A stretch of DNA of 64,000 nucleotides from Pseudomonadota bacterium (GCA_023400405.1 JAEXFD010000052.1:1-64000); one strand, 5' to 3'. Shown: positions 40,251-49,690, counted from the first letter of the stretch. Translations and numbers: made by a program. Notes: a model not told the origin generated them from the sequence alone.

Positions 40251-41506
40251 TTCAGCCAGTCCGGCACATGTTCCTCGGCCATGATCGTCTCGGCCGAGAT
40301 GCGCCCCGCCACCACTTCGAACCGGTCGCCCGAGACCAGCACTTCGGGCACCAGAGGGCGGCTGTTATAGGTGCTCGCCATCGTTGCCCCGTAGGCGCCG
40401 CCGCTTTGCAGCACGGCGAGGTCGCCGCTCGAAAGCGCGTCGATCTCGCGGTTCTTGAGGAACACGTCGCTGCTTTCGCACACCGGCCCGGCGACATTGG
40501 CGACGAAGGTCTCGCCGGTCGGCCGCACCGCCGCGAAGCCGTGATAGGCGTCATAAAGCGCGACGCGGGCGAGATCGTTCATCGCGGCATCGACGACGAC
40601 CCAGGGATGGGTCACGCCCGGCTTCACCCACAGCACTTCGGTGAGCAGCACGCCGGCGTTGGCCGAAATGACGCGGCCCGGCTCGAACATCAGCTCGACG
40701 TCCCAGTCCTGGGTCACGCGCGCGACCATCTCGCCGAAGGCGGCGGCGGTCGGCGGCACGTCGCCGGGCTTGTAGGCGACGCCGAGCCCCCCGCCGAGAT
40801 CGACATGGGTGATCGTGTGGCCCGCGGCGCGCAGCTGAGCGACCAGCCGGCCCACCCGCTCGAACGCCGCCTCCAGCGGATCGAGCCCGAGCAGCTGGCT
40901 GCCGATATGCACGGCGACGCCGCGCAGGTTCAGCCCCTCCAGGCCGGCGAGCCGATCGAAGATCGCCGGCGCCTGATCGATCGGCAGGCCGAACTTGTTC
41001 TCGGCCTTGCCGGTCGAGATCTTCTCGTGCGTGCCGGCATCGACGTCCGGATTGACGCGCAGCGCGGCAGGGGCGGTCAGGCCCTTGGCGGCGGCGATGC
41101 CGGCGAGGACGACGCCTTCTTCCTCGAGCTCGAGATTGAACTGGCCGATCCCGGCGTCGAGCGCCTGGGCCATCTCCTTGCGAGTCTTGCCGACGCCCGA
41201 GAACACCACGTCCGCAGCGGGGATGCCCGCCGCGAGCGCGCGCGCCAGCTCGCCGCCCGAGACCACATCGGCGCCGAAGCCTTCATTGGCGAGCAGGCGG
41301 AGCACCGCCAGGTTCGGATTGGCCTTCACCGCAAAGGCGACGTGATGGCGGCCGACCGGCGCCAGCCCGGCGCGGAAGGCGCGGGCGAAATCGCGGAACG
41401 CCTCGGTCGAATAGACGTAGACCGGGGTGCCGACCGCTTCGGCAATGCGGCTCAGCGGCACGCTTTCGGCATGCAGCTCGCCGCCGATGAGTTCGAAATG
41501 GTTCAC
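40247..41506 (-). CDS. lysA: Diaminopimelate decarboxylase LysA
   Basis: LysA makes L-lysine from meso-diaminopimelate using PLP. The 419-residue protein shows the PLP lysine in VAFAVKANPN, HIGSQL, THVDLGGGLGVAYKPGDVPP (in part), FEPGRVI and the active-site GPVCESSD. The start is GTG at 41506 (read MNHFELIGGELH), with AGGAA upstream; no ATG fits. It is co-directional with argH and the small lipoprotein gene, 17 bases downstream of the latter. Confidence 0.96.
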   Translation of the reverse strand: MNHFELIGGELHAESVPLSRIAEAVGTPVYVYSTEAFRDFARAFRAGLAPVGRHHVAFAVKANPNLAVLRLLANEGFGADVVSGGELARALAAGIPAADVVFSGVGKTRKEMAQALDAGIGQFNLELEEEGVVLAGIAAAKGLTAPAALRVNPDVDAGTHEKISTGKAENKFGLPIDQAPAIFDRLAGLEGLNLRGVAVHIGSQLLGLDPLEAAFERVGRLVAQLRAAGHTITHVDLGGGLGVAYKPGDVPPTAAAFGEMVARVTQDWDVELMFEPGRVISANAGVLLTEVLWVKPGVTHPWVVVDAAMNDLARVALYDAYHGFAAVRPTGETFVANVAGPVCESSDVFLKNREIDALSSGDLAVLQSGGAYGATMASTYNSRPLVPEVLVSGDRFEVVAGRISAETIMAEEHVPDWLK

Positions 41507-41523
41507 GGAAATTCCTGGAAATA

Positions 41524-41757
41524 TTAGCGGGGCGGGAGGTCGAACTGGTCGCTGCGCCGTTTGTCCGAACTCTCGATCAGGTCGTCGCTGCGCGCCGGCC
41601 GGGTCTGGACCGGTGGCTTCAGCAAGTCCGTCGGCGTCGGCGTCGCGGTCGCGCCATAGGGGGCGACCGGCACATTCTCGGGATGCGCGGGTTTGAGTTC
41701 CTCGCGCGCGCCACAGCCGGCCAAGGCGAGGGCCGCCACCCAGATCAGTCGCTTCAT
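41524..41757 (-). CDS. Small lipoprotein between argH and lysA
   Basis: A 77-residue protein with a lipoprotein signal peptide: RLIWVAALALAGC puts the lipidated Cys at residue 15. The remainder is short, polar and Pro-rich (CGAREELKPA, then APYGATATPTPTDLL). A small lipoprotein in this argH-lysA position recurs in proteobacteria, where some belong to the LptM/YifL group. Membership here is a guess, as the CGxKGPL motif is only loosely matched. It overlaps argH by four bases. Confidence 0.8.
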   Translation of the reverse strand: MKRLIWVAALALAGCGAREELKPAHPENVPVAPYGATATPTPTDLLKPPVQTRPARSDDLIESSDKRRSDQFDLPPR

Positions 41758-43133
41758 CGCCCTTCCTCCTCGCGCCGCGCCCGCGCCGCCGCGATCGCCT
41801 CGCGCACCCGCACCGGCGCAGTGCCGCCGAAGCTGGTGCGGCTCGATACCGACGCATCGACGCTCAGAACGTCATATACGCGCGCGTCGATCCGTCCGTC
41901 GATTTCCTTCAGTGCATCGAGCGATAGCTGATCGAGCCGGATGCCCTCGGCCTCGGCGCGGGCCACCGCGCGGCCGGTGACGTGATGCGCCTCGCGGAAC
42001 GGCACGCCCGCCTCGCGCACCAGCCAGTCGGCGAGGTCCGTCGCCGTCGAGAAACCCGATTCGGCCGCGGCGCGCATCCGATCGGTGCGGAAGGCGGCGC
42101 TCTGCACCATGCCGGTCATCGCCGCGATGCTGAGGCCGAGCAGGTCATGCGCCTCGAACACCGGCGGCTTGTCGTCCTGCATATCCTTCGAATAGGCGAG
42201 CGGCAGTCCCTTCATCGTGATCATCAGGCTCACCAGCGCGCCGGCGATCCGGCCCGAATGGCCGCGGACCAGCTCGGCGGCGTCGGGATTGCGCTTCTGC
42301 GGCATGATCGAGCTGCCGGTCGACCATTGATCGGAAAGCGCGACGAAGCCGAAGGGCTGGCTCGCCCAGATCACGAATTCCTCGGCCAGCCGGCTGAGGT
42401 GCAGGCTGCACTGCGCCGCCGCGGTCAGATATTCGATCGCGAAGTCGCGGTCGGAAACCGAATCGAGCGAGTTGCGCGTCGGGCCGTCGAAGCCGAGCGC
42501 CCGGGCGGTCGCCTCGCGATCGAGGTCGAAGCCGGTGCCGGCGAGCGCGGCCGAGCCGAGCGGGCAGCGGTTGAGCCGTGCCCGCGCATCGCGCAGGCGG
42601 CCGCGGTCGCGCCCGATCATCTCGACATAGGCCATCAGGTGATGGCCGAGCGTGACGGGCTGGGCAACCTGGAGATGGGTGAAGCCGGGCATAACGCTGG
42701 CGGCATGTTCCTCGGCGCGGGCGAGCAGCGCGTCTTCGAGCGCGGCGAGGCCGGCATCGGCCTGGTCGATCGCGTCGCGCACCCAGAGGCGGAAGTCGGT
42801 CGCGACCTGATCGTTGCGCGAGCGCGCGGTGTGGAGGCGCCCCGCAGTCGATCCGATCTTCTCGGCCAGCCGCGATTCGGAGACCATGTGGATGTCTTCG
42901 AGCGCGAGGTCGTCGGGCACGCCCTGGCCCGCAAAGTCCGCCGCGACCTCGTCCAGGCCAGCCGAGATCGCCGCGGCGTCCTCTTGCGCGACGATGCCCT
43001 GCTTGCCGAGCATCGCCACGTGCGCCTTGGATCCAGCCAGGTCCTGCCGCCACATGCGCTTGTCGAACGGGATCGAGGCGTTTATCTCGCGCATCACCGC
43101 GGACGGGCCTTCGGCGAAGCGCCCTCCCCACAT
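41754..43133 (-). CDS. argH: Argininosuccinate lyase ArgH
   Basis: ArgH catalyses the last step of arginine synthesis. I start at MWGGRFAEGPSAVMREINAS (459 residues), the standard N-terminus. The family signature GSSIMPQKRNPD is present, as are ARSRNDQVATDFRLWVRD (part) and MPGFTHLQVAQPVT. The ATG overlaps, on opposite strands, the first possible ATG of tlpA. Confidence 0.97.
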   Translation of the reverse strand: MWGGRFAEGPSAVMREINASIPFDKRMWRQDLAGSKAHVAMLGKQGIVAQEDAAAISAGLDEVAADFAGQGVPDDLALEDIHMVSESRLAEKIGSTAGRLHTARSRNDQVATDFRLWVRDAIDQADAGLAALEDALLARAEEHAASVMPGFTHLQVAQPVTLGHHLMAYVEMIGRDRGRLRDARARLNRCPLGSAALAGTGFDLDREATARALGFDGPTRNSLDSVSDRDFAIEYLTAAAQCSLHLSRLAEEFVIWASQPFGFVALSDQWSTGSSIMPQKRNPDAAELVRGHSGRIAGALVSLMITMKGLPLAYSKDMQDDKPPVFEAHDLLGLSIAAMTGMVQSAAFRTDRMRAAAESGFSTATDLADWLVREAGVPFREAHHVTGRAVARAEAEGIRLDQLSLDALKEIDGRIDARVYDVLSVDASVSSRTSFGGTAPVRVREAIAAARARREEEGR

Positions 43134-43149
43134 GCTGTTGGAGCTGTCC

Positions 43150-43701
43150 TTGCGCTCGGTGATCGGTCTTCTCCTTCTCGGCGCGCTGGCCGTCGGCGGT
43201 TGCGATAGGCGCTCGGAGCCAGCGCAGCAAGCCAACGCCGCGGCGCCCGCGGTCGCCCAGGCCGGGGCTGTCGATCGCAGCCACAAGGGCGAGGCGGCGC
43301 CCGATATGCCGTTCATCGGCCCGGACGGCAAGAAGACGAGCCTCGCCGCCTTCCGCGGTAAGCCGGTGCTGCTCAATCTGTGGGCGACCTGGTGCGTGCC
43401 CTGTGTCAAGGAAATGCCGACGCTCGATGCGCTGGCGGGCCAGAAGGGCGATGCGCTGACCGTAATCGCGCTCAGCCAGGACAGTGACGGCGCGAAGGTG
43501 GTCGACCCCTATGTCGCCAAGGCCGGCCTCAAGCACCTCAAGCCCTCGCTCGACACCGACAGCAATTTCAGCCTGGCGATGGCGGCCAACCTGCCGACCA
43601 CGATCCTGTACGGATCGGACGGCAAGGAAATCTGGCGCGTCGGCGGCGAAATGGACTGGATCGGCGCCAAGGCGGCGGTCTTGCTCGCCGAAGCGCGCTG
43701 A
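43150..43701 (+). CDS. TlpA-family thiol-disulfide oxidoreductase, lipoprotein
   Basis: A membrane-anchored thioredoxin-like protein with active site WCVPC (81-85) in LLNLWATWCVPCVKEMP. I prefer the TTG start at 43150: it has GGAG six bases upstream, yields a clean lipoprotein signal (RSVIGLLLLGALAVGGC, Cys18) and avoids overlapping argH. An ATG at 43132 would add six residues but has no ribosome site and shares bases with the argH start. It probably reduces or oxidises periplasmic cysteines; the target is unknown. Confidence 0.87.
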   Translation: MRSVIGLLLLGALAVGGCDRRSEPAQQANAAAPAVAQAGAVDRSHKGEAAPDMPFIGPDGKKTSLAAFRGKPVLLNLWATWCVPCVKEMPTLDALAGQKGDALTVIALSQDSDGAKVVDPYVAKAGLKHLKPSLDTDSNFSLAMAANLPTTILYGSDGKEIWRVGGEMDWIGAKAAVLLAEAR

Positions 43702-43757
43702 TCGCGAAAGAGGCAGCCGACCAGGCCGGGTGCCTGGCCGATGTTCGCCTCCGGGAG

Positions 43758-45482
43758 CTAGAATAGCCCGTCGTCGTCCTCATCTTGCGAAGGATCGCCG
43801 CAGGCTGCTTCGTCGATTGCCGGCGTCGCGCCGTCCCCAAGCCTGAAGCGGCGATGGATCTCGCGTTCGCGCGCCATCGTGTAGCTGTCGGCGAGCGAGG
43901 CGAGGAACTCGGCCAAGGAGTCGGCGATGCGCTCGGCCGGCTCGTTCAAGGGCGTGCCCAGGGGAGCGAGCCCAGCGACCAGAGTGGCCATCGCGGCATT
44001 CATTTCCCCGCAATCGACATTGTCGCCGATAATCGCGAGGATGTTTTTCACCGATGCCGCGTCCTCCTGCAGGGCGGCCATGCCGCAGCGCAGCTTTTCT
44101 CCGCCTTCCCGGATGCGTGCAAGCGACTGGCCGAGCGATGAATCGCCCCCGGAAGAGGCTTCGTCGGTTCCACCCCGGATGGCCGCCGCCGCAGCGGACA
44201 GGGAGCCGAACAGGGTCGAGATCTTGCTGGAAATGGTCTCGAGCGTTGCGGCGAATCCGCGGATTTCGGACGCGACCATCGCCAGCGCGCGGCCCTCATA
44301 TCCCATCCGGTTGCAGCGGAGATCGGTGTTCCATGCCATATGCTGGACATCGTCGGTCATGCGGCGCACCTGGCGCATCCGCTCGGTCAGGCCGGCCGCG
44401 GTCGCCGACGTGGCGCGCCCCAGTTCGCTGGCGCGGGCATCCGCCAGCCGCAACTGCGCGGTCACCGCCGCGATCTCGGCAACGCTGCGCTCGAGCACGA
44501 GGATCGCGGAATCGTCCCCCCCATCGCCGCCTTCGTCCTTGAGGGCGAGCAAGGCCTGGGCGCTCGGCATGATCGCCTGCACATTCTGTTCGAGCAGCCG
44601 CGACTCGCGGGCAAGATCGGCGGCGGTGTCCTCGGCCTGGGCGGCGATCAGCGCCAGCACATGGCCGCGGATCGCGTCGGCGTCGCCGGCGTCGATCTCC
44701 GGGCGTGCGGCGAGATACGCCTCCAGCGCCTCGATTCCCGCGGCCAAATGTTCGAGCCGCTGGCGGGTGATGTCGCCGATCTGCATCGCGCCCAGCGCCG
44801 TCCCGACCCGGCTGTGGACGACGCGCGCCACCTCGGCGATCCGGGCGGCGGTCGCCTTGGCCTCGCTTTGATGCGCTCCGAGCGCGAGCGCGTCCTCCAC
44901 CAGCTTGGCGGGCACGTGGGGGATCACGTGACGGCATTCGGCCGCAAGCTGCCGATCGACGTCGAGCACCGCGGCGATCCCGCCAACCAGCAGATCGATG
45001 TCCCGGCTCATGTCGGCGATTTCGCGCTCGCCGATGTCGAGCTTGGCGAAGATCGTATCGGCAAAGTCCGAAAAGCCATTGGCCCCGGCCGCGGCGACCT
45101 TGATGTTGAGCCCGCAGATCCGCAGGAAGCTGAGCAGCCGGGTGACCTGCGCGACTTCGACGCGCAGCGCCTTGCTCACCTGGCCGATCGAGCCGAGCGC
45201 CACCTGCCGCTCCGCCTGGGTGGTCGGAAGCGAAATCAACCGCTCGGCCGTCTTGCGCAGCTGCGCGATCACGGCCTCAGCGGAATCGCCATCGAGAGCG
45301 TGGGTCACCTCGTCGAGCGCCGCGACCAGGCGTTCGACGATCTCATAGGCGCGCGACAAGGCGTTGCCGGCGGCGACGAAGCGCGCATCGAGGCCGCTCG
45401 CGATGCCGGAAAGCGCCGCAGCGGCTTCGCTGGGCGTCTGCCCTGTGCAGGGAGTGCCTTCGGGGATGCTGGACAGATACAA
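43758..45482 (-). CDS. Coiled-coil chemotaxis-cluster protein with CheZ-like and MCP-tip-like motifs
   Basis: The last gene of the che operon encodes a soluble, Ala/Leu/Glu-rich helical protein of about 574 residues with no membrane segment. The start is taken as TTG 45482, with GGAGAA seven bases upstream. Two features stand out. Residues 233-253 (MQIGDITRQRLEHLAAG) hold Asp237-xxx-Gln241, the spacing of the CheZ catalytic DLTGQ. Residues 381-411 (WNTDLRCNRMGYEGRALAMV then ASEIRGFA) look like a shortened MCP signalling hairpin (NxLALNAAxEAARAGE..GRGFAVVAxEVR). The acidic tail ends DEDDDGLF. No cheZ is present nearby. Function is unknown; a CheY-P phosphatase or array adapter is an inference. 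Confidence 0.75.
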   Translation of the reverse strand: MYLSSIPEGTPCTGQTPSEAAAALSGIASGLDARFVAAGNALSRAYEIVERLVAALDEVTHALDGDSAEAVIAQLRKTAERLISLPTTQAERQVALGSIGQVSKALRVEVAQVTRLLSFLRICGLNIKVAAAGANGFSDFADTIFAKLDIGEREIADMSRDIDLLVGGIAAVLDVDRQLAAECRHVIPHVPAKLVEDALALGAHQSEAKATAARIAEVARVVHSRVGTALGAMQIGDITRQRLEHLAAGIEALEAYLAARPEIDAGDADAIRGHVLALIAAQAEDTAADLARESRLLEQNVQAIMPSAQALLALKDEGGDGGDDSAILVLERSVAEIAAVTAQLRLADARASELGRATSATAAGLTERMRQVRRMTDDVQHMAWNTDLRCNRMGYEGRALAMVASEIRGFAATLETISSKISTLFGSLSAAAAAIRGGTDEASSGGDSSLGQSLARIREGGEKLRCGMAALQEDAASVKNILAIIGDNVDCGEMNAAMATLVAGLAPLGTPLNEPAERIADSLAEFLASLADSYTMAREREIHRRFRLGDGATPAIDEAACGDPSQDEDDDGLF

Positions 45483-45501
45483 GGGCGTTCTCCGAAAGGC
45501 G

Positions 45502-46578
45502 TCAGCGCGTGGCGGCGGCGAGCAGTTCGCGGGCGATGCTGCCGAGCGGGGCAATGCGTTCGGCGGCACCGCGGGCGATCGCTTCCTTGGGCATGCCGAA
45601 GACGATCGAGCTCGCCTCGTCCTGTGCGATCGTCCGCGCACCCGCCTGCTTCATCTCGAGCAGGCCGCGCGCACCGTCGTCGCCCATGCCGGTCATGATC
45701 ACGCCGACGGCGTTGGCGCCCGCCGAGCGGGCGGCGGAACGGAACAGCACGTCCACGGACGGCCGGTGCCGCGAGACGAGTGGCCCGTCGCGCACCGAGA
45801 CGTGGTAGCGCGCGCCGCGGCGTACCAGCATCAGATGGCGGCCGCCCGGCGCGATCAGGACATGGCCGCGCAGCACCGGATCGCCGTCCCTGGCCTCCTT
45901 GACGCTGACCTCGCATAGCGAATCGAGCCGTTCGGCGAAGGTTCGGGTGAAATTGGCCGGCATGTGCTGGACGACGACGATCCCCGGCGAATTGGCCGGC
46001 AGCAGCTCCAGCACCTCGCGCAGCGCCTCGGTGCCCCCGGTAGAGGCGCCGATGCACACCACCATCTCGGTCGTCCGGCTCATGGCCTTCCCGCTCGGCG
46101 GCGGGAGCACCGCGTCGGCGGTGAGCTTCTTCTCGGGTGCCGCGGCTTCGCGCGGCGACCGGCTGCGCACGCGCGCCCGCGCTGCCCCCTTCACCACGTC
46201 GCGGATTTCGAGATGCTGCTCGAGCAACTGGTCCGCCACGCCGAGGCGCGGCTTCAGGATGACGTCGACCGCGCCCGCCTGCATCGCCTGGAGCAATGTC
46301 TCGGACCCCTCCTCCGTCAGCGACGAGCACATCACCACCGGTACCGGGCACTGGCTCATCAGCTTTTGCAGGAAGGTGATGCCGTCCATGCCGGGCATCT
46401 CGACGTCGAGCGTGATGACGTCGGGGACTTCCTTCTGGATGTGGCGGGCGGCGCTGAACGGATCGGAAGCCGCCGCCATCACTTCGATCTCGGGGTCCTC
46501 TTCGAGGATCGCCGTCATCGCCTGGCGCACGCTTGCCGAATCATCGACGATGAGGACGCGGATCTTCTTGCCCGTCAT
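45502..46578 (-). CDS. cheB: Chemotaxis methylesterase/deamidase CheB
   Basis: CheB demethylates receptors when phosphorylated by CheA. The 358-residue protein has a receiver domain (VLIVDDSASVRQ, phospho-Asp58 in TLDVEMPGMDG) and a methylesterase domain with Ser179 in CIGASTGGTEAL, His205 in VVQHMPANFT and Asp300/301 in MTGMGDDGARG. It follows cheR by four bases. Confidence 0.97.
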   Translation of the reverse strand: MTGKKIRVLIVDDSASVRQAMTAILEEDPEIEVMAAASDPFSAARHIQKEVPDVITLDVEMPGMDGITFLQKLMSQCPVPVVMCSSLTEEGSETLLQAMQAGAVDVILKPRLGVADQLLEQHLEIRDVVKGAARARVRSRSPREAAAPEKKLTADAVLPPPSGKAMSRTTEMVVCIGASTGGTEALREVLELLPANSPGIVVVQHMPANFTRTFAERLDSLCEVSVKEARDGDPVLRGHVLIAPGGRHLMLVRRGARYHVSVRDGPLVSRHRPSVDVLFRSAARSAGANAVGVIMTGMGDDGARGLLEMKQAGARTIAQDEASSIVFGMPKEAIARGAAERIAPLGSIARELLAAATR

Positions 46579-46582
46579 CGCC

Positions 46583-47479
46583 TCAGCTCCGCTTGAAGAC
46601 GGTATTGGCGACCTGCACGATCGGCAGGCAGTGGCCGGCGATCGATTCGGAATGGCCGAGGAACAGGTAGCCGCCGGGCGCCAGGCAATCGGCGAGGCGC
46701 GACACGACCTTCATCTGCGTCTCCTTGTCGAAATAGATCAGCACGTTGCGGCAGAAGATCAGGTCCATCGGCTCGCCGACCGGATAGCGCTCGTCCATCA
46801 GGTTGAGCTGGGCGAATCCGATCGCGCGGCGCAGGGTCGGCGCGATGCGGACCTCTCTCCGCCCTGGATCGCGAGAAAATCTGACATAGCGGTGTCGGTA
46901 GACCGCTGGCACAGGCTCGATCAGGTCCTCGGCATAAATGCCCTTGCGCGCGATCGCGAGCACCTCGGTGTCGAGGTCGGTGGCGAGAATGCAGTAGGAT
47001 ATTCCGTCGCGCGCCTCGGATTGCTCGTCGAGCATCATGGCCAGCGAATAGGCTTCGGGTCCTGTCGAGCAGGCCGCGCTCCAGGCGCGCACGCTGCGCA
47101 TTCCGCGCGCGCGAAACTCCGGCAGGACGGCCTGCTCCAGATAGCAGAAATGGCCGGGCTCGCGGAAGAAGTCGGTCTTGTTGGTGGTGACGGCATTGAT
47201 CAGGTGTGTGCGCTCGCCCTCGAGCCCGCCCTCGTCGAACAGGAAGGCGCAATAGTCGTCGAAAGTCTCGATGTTGTTGGCCCGGAGCCGCTTGCGAAGC
47301 CGTCCTTCGAGCAGCGTCTTCTTGCTGTCGGGCATCTTGATGCCGGCATGCGCGAAGATGAACGCCGCCAGCCGCCGAAAATTGCGCGGGCTGATCGTGT
47401 CGCTGGACGGCGGCACAGGGGCGGCCGCGACGAGGGCAGGTGAAGACACGGACGGAACTCCGGAACAGGCGACGATCAT
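46583..47479 (-). CDS. cheR: Chemotaxis receptor methyltransferase CheR
   Basis: CheR methylates receptor glutamates with SAM. The 298-residue protein has the helical N-domain (NFRRLAAFIFAHAGIKM, LLEGRLRKRL) and the catalytic domain with TTNKTDFFREPGHF, VRAWSAACSTGPEAYSLAM and DLIFCRNVLIYFDKETQ. The first ~25 residues are a variable Ser/Pro-rich extension. The ATG is 18 bases after cheW. Confidence 0.97.
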   Translation of the reverse strand: MIVACSGVPSVSSPALVAAAPVPPSSDTISPRNFRRLAAFIFAHAGIKMPDSKKTLLEGRLRKRLRANNIETFDDYCAFLFDEGGLEGERTHLINAVTTNKTDFFREPGHFCYLEQAVLPEFRARGMRSVRAWSAACSTGPEAYSLAMMLDEQSEARDGISYCILATDLDTEVLAIARKGIYAEDLIEPVPAVYRHRYVRFSRDPGRREVRIAPTLRRAIGFAQLNLMDERYPVGEPMDLIFCRNVLIYFDKETQMKVVSRLADCLAPGGYLFLGHSESIAGHCLPIVQVANTVFKRS

Positions 47480-47497
47480 GGCGGCGGCGATACGGGC

Positions 47498-47983
47498 TCA
47501 GGCGGCGGCGGACTGCGCCGCCGGGCCGGCCAGCGCGGCATCTCTGGCAAAGATGTGGGCGAGATCGACGAGCACGACGAAGCCTTGCTCCCGCTTGACC
47601 ACGCCGGCGATGTAATCGGAGGGCCAGGCCACGCCGATATCGGGCGCACCATCGATCGCCGCCGTATCGAAGCTGCTCACTTCCAGCACCCGATCGACGA
47701 CCAGCCCCAGCGTCAGCGCCCCATCCGGCAGCGGCACGTCGACCACCAGGATCCGCGTGTTCGGCCCCGGCGCGACCGGCAAGAGCCCCAGCCGGAGCCG
47801 GAAGTCGATCGTGGTCACGCCGTCGCCGCGCAGATCGGTGAGGCCGATCAGATAGTCCGGCCCGTTGGGGATGCGGAACGGCTCGCGATAATCGAGGATC
47901 TCGCGCACATAGGCCACCGGCACGGCGAACACCTCGGCCCCGAGGCCGAAGGTCACCACCTGGACTTCGGAGGCGGCGCTCAC
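47498..47983 (-). CDS. cheW: Chemotaxis coupling protein CheW (first copy)
   Basis: CheW links receptors to CheA. The 161-residue protein has VQVVTFGLGAEVFAVPVAYV, REILDYREPFRIPNGPDYLI with GLTDLRGDGVTTIDFRLRLG, the standard CheW fold. It overlaps the MCP gene by four bases. A second cheW lies upstream at 49691-50215; the two share little beyond the family pattern. Confidence 0.95.
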   Translation of the reverse strand: MSAASEVQVVTFGLGAEVFAVPVAYVREILDYREPFRIPNGPDYLIGLTDLRGDGVTTIDFRLRLGLLPVAPGPNTRILVVDVPLPDGALTLGLVVDRVLEVSSFDTAAIDGAPDIGVAWPSDYIAGVVKREQGFVVLVDLAHIFARDAALAGPAAQSAAA

Positions 47984-49677
47984 GCCGCTTCCCCGAAATC
48001 ACGATCCTCGGCATCGGCGCCGCCGGTGCTGAGATCGAGCGCGAAGCCGCTGGCGCGCGCCTGCTGATCCGCGATCGAGTTGCGCTTGGGGGTAGCTCGG
48101 CCAACGGCGCGAACCGCGGGCCGGCTCGCGGCAGGCGCGCGCGGCGCCGCCGCGACCGCGACCGCGACCGGCTTGCGCTTCGCCGGCGCATCCGAGACCC
48201 GGAAATAGGCGATGCTCGACTGGAGTTCCTCCGCCTGGGCGGCAAGCTCTTCCGACGTGGTCGAGATCGATTCGGAGGCGCCGGCATTCTGCTGGATCAC
48301 CTGGTCGAGCTGCTGGAGCGCCTCGTTGATCTGCGTGGCGCCGATGTCCTGCTCGCGGCAGGCCGAGCTGATCTCGGAGACCAGTTCCGCGGTGCGGCGG
48401 ATGTCGGGCACGAGCCTGGTGAGCATCTCGCCCGCTTCGGCCGCGGCGCGCACGGTGTCCGAAGAGACCGCGCCGATCTCCGCCGCCGCCGTCTGGCTGC
48501 GCTCGGCAAGCTTGCGCACTTCCGATGCGACGACGGCAAATCCGCGGCCATGTTCGCCGGCCCGCGCCGCCTCGACCGCCGCATTGAGCGCGAGCAGATC
48601 GGTCTGGCGGGCGATCTCCTGGACGATGCCGATCTTCTCGGCGATCGTGCGCATCGCCTCGACCGCCCGGCTGACCGCCACGCCGCTCGCTTCGGCGTCC
48701 TTGGACGACTGGCGGGCGATCTTCTCGGTCTGCGCGGCATTGTCGGCATTCTGTTTGATGTTGGCGGCCATCTGTTCCATCGATGCCGAGGCTTCCTCGG
48801 CCGCAGCCGCCTGTTCGGTCGCGCCCTGCGACACCTGTTCCGAGCTTGCCGACAGTTCCTGGCTGCCCGCCGCGACATTTTCGGAGGCGGCGGTCGCGTC
48901 GCCGACGACGCCGCGCAGCCGCTCGATCATCGTGTTGACGTGGCCCAGCAGCTCGGCGATCTCGTCCTTGCCGCGGATCTCGGCATTGCTGGTCAGGTCG
49001 CCCTCGGCGACCTGACGCATCGCGTGGCCGGCGGCGGAAAGCCCCGTGTTGATCGTCCAGGCAAGCCAGACTGCAGCAGCCAAGGTAAGCGCAAGCGCGA
49101 CGGCGCCGAGCGTGAACATGAGGTTGCGTGCGCTCACATAGTTGGCGCCGGCCTCGGCCTGTGCTTCCTCGAGCAGGGTCTGGTTGACCTTGATCAGGTC
49201 ATCGACGGTCGCGGCCATCGTCATGCCCTTGATGCGGCTTTCTCCCGTGGTGAGCGCCGCCGCGCCGGTCCGATCGTGCTCGCTCATCTTCACGACGCGG
49301 TCGGTCGTGCCGCGGAAATCGGCCCATTCGCTTGCGAGCTTGCGCCAGTTTGGCCGGCCGCGTTCAGAGGCATGTTCATTGCCCGCTTCGATCAGCTCGT
49401 CGACCTTGTTCTCCCAGGTCGAATGGACGCCGAGGAATTGCTGGCGGACCGCGGGATCGCTGGTCAGGACGAGGTTCTTTTCGGCGCGGAGGACCATGCT
49501 GACGCCGCCGTCCACCGATCGGGCGCGGTCGAGCTGGGCGGCGGGGCCATCGACGACGTGGTTGAGTTCGGCGTTCAGGCCACCGAGCCGTATCACGCCA
49601 AGCGCGATGACGCAGGTGAGGATGACGAGCAGCGCACCGAAGGCCGCTGCCAGCTTGAGCTTGATGGTAAGGCGCAT
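47980..49677 (-). CDS. Methyl-accepting chemotaxis protein
   Basis: The 565-residue transmembrane receptor has a first membrane helix at about 8-30 and a periplasmic domain of about 155 residues, probably a four-helix bundle. A second helix near 188-210 is followed by a HAMP domain and a signalling domain with the conserved hairpin QTDLLALNAAVEAARAGEHG then RGFAVVASEVRKLAERS. The C-terminal ~70 residues are Ala/Arg-rich and have no NWETF tether. The ligand is unknown. The start at 49677 (MRLTIKLKLAAAFGALL) is 13 bases after the second cheW. Confidence 0.95.
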   Translation of the reverse strand: MRLTIKLKLAAAFGALLVILTCVIALGVIRLGGLNAELNHVVDGPAAQLDRARSVDGGVSMVLRAEKNLVLTSDPAVRQQFLGVHSTWENKVDELIEAGNEHASERGRPNWRKLASEWADFRGTTDRVVKMSEHDRTGAAALTTGESRIKGMTMAATVDDLIKVNQTLLEEAQAEAGANYVSARNLMFTLGAVALALTLAAAVWLAWTINTGLSAAGHAMRQVAEGDLTSNAEIRGKDEIAELLGHVNTMIERLRGVVGDATAASENVAAGSQELSASSEQVSQGATEQAAAAEEASASMEQMAANIKQNADNAAQTEKIARQSSKDAEASGVAVSRAVEAMRTIAEKIGIVQEIARQTDLLALNAAVEAARAGEHGRGFAVVASEVRKLAERSQTAAAEIGAVSSDTVRAAAEAGEMLTRLVPDIRRTAELVSEISSACREQDIGATQINEALQQLDQVIQQNAGASESISTTSEELAAQAEELQSSIAYFRVSDAPAKRKPVAVAVAAAPRAPAASRPAVRAVGRATPKRNSIADQQARASGFALDLSTGGADAEDRDFGEAA

Positions 49678-49690
49678 GATCGGTCTCGCT

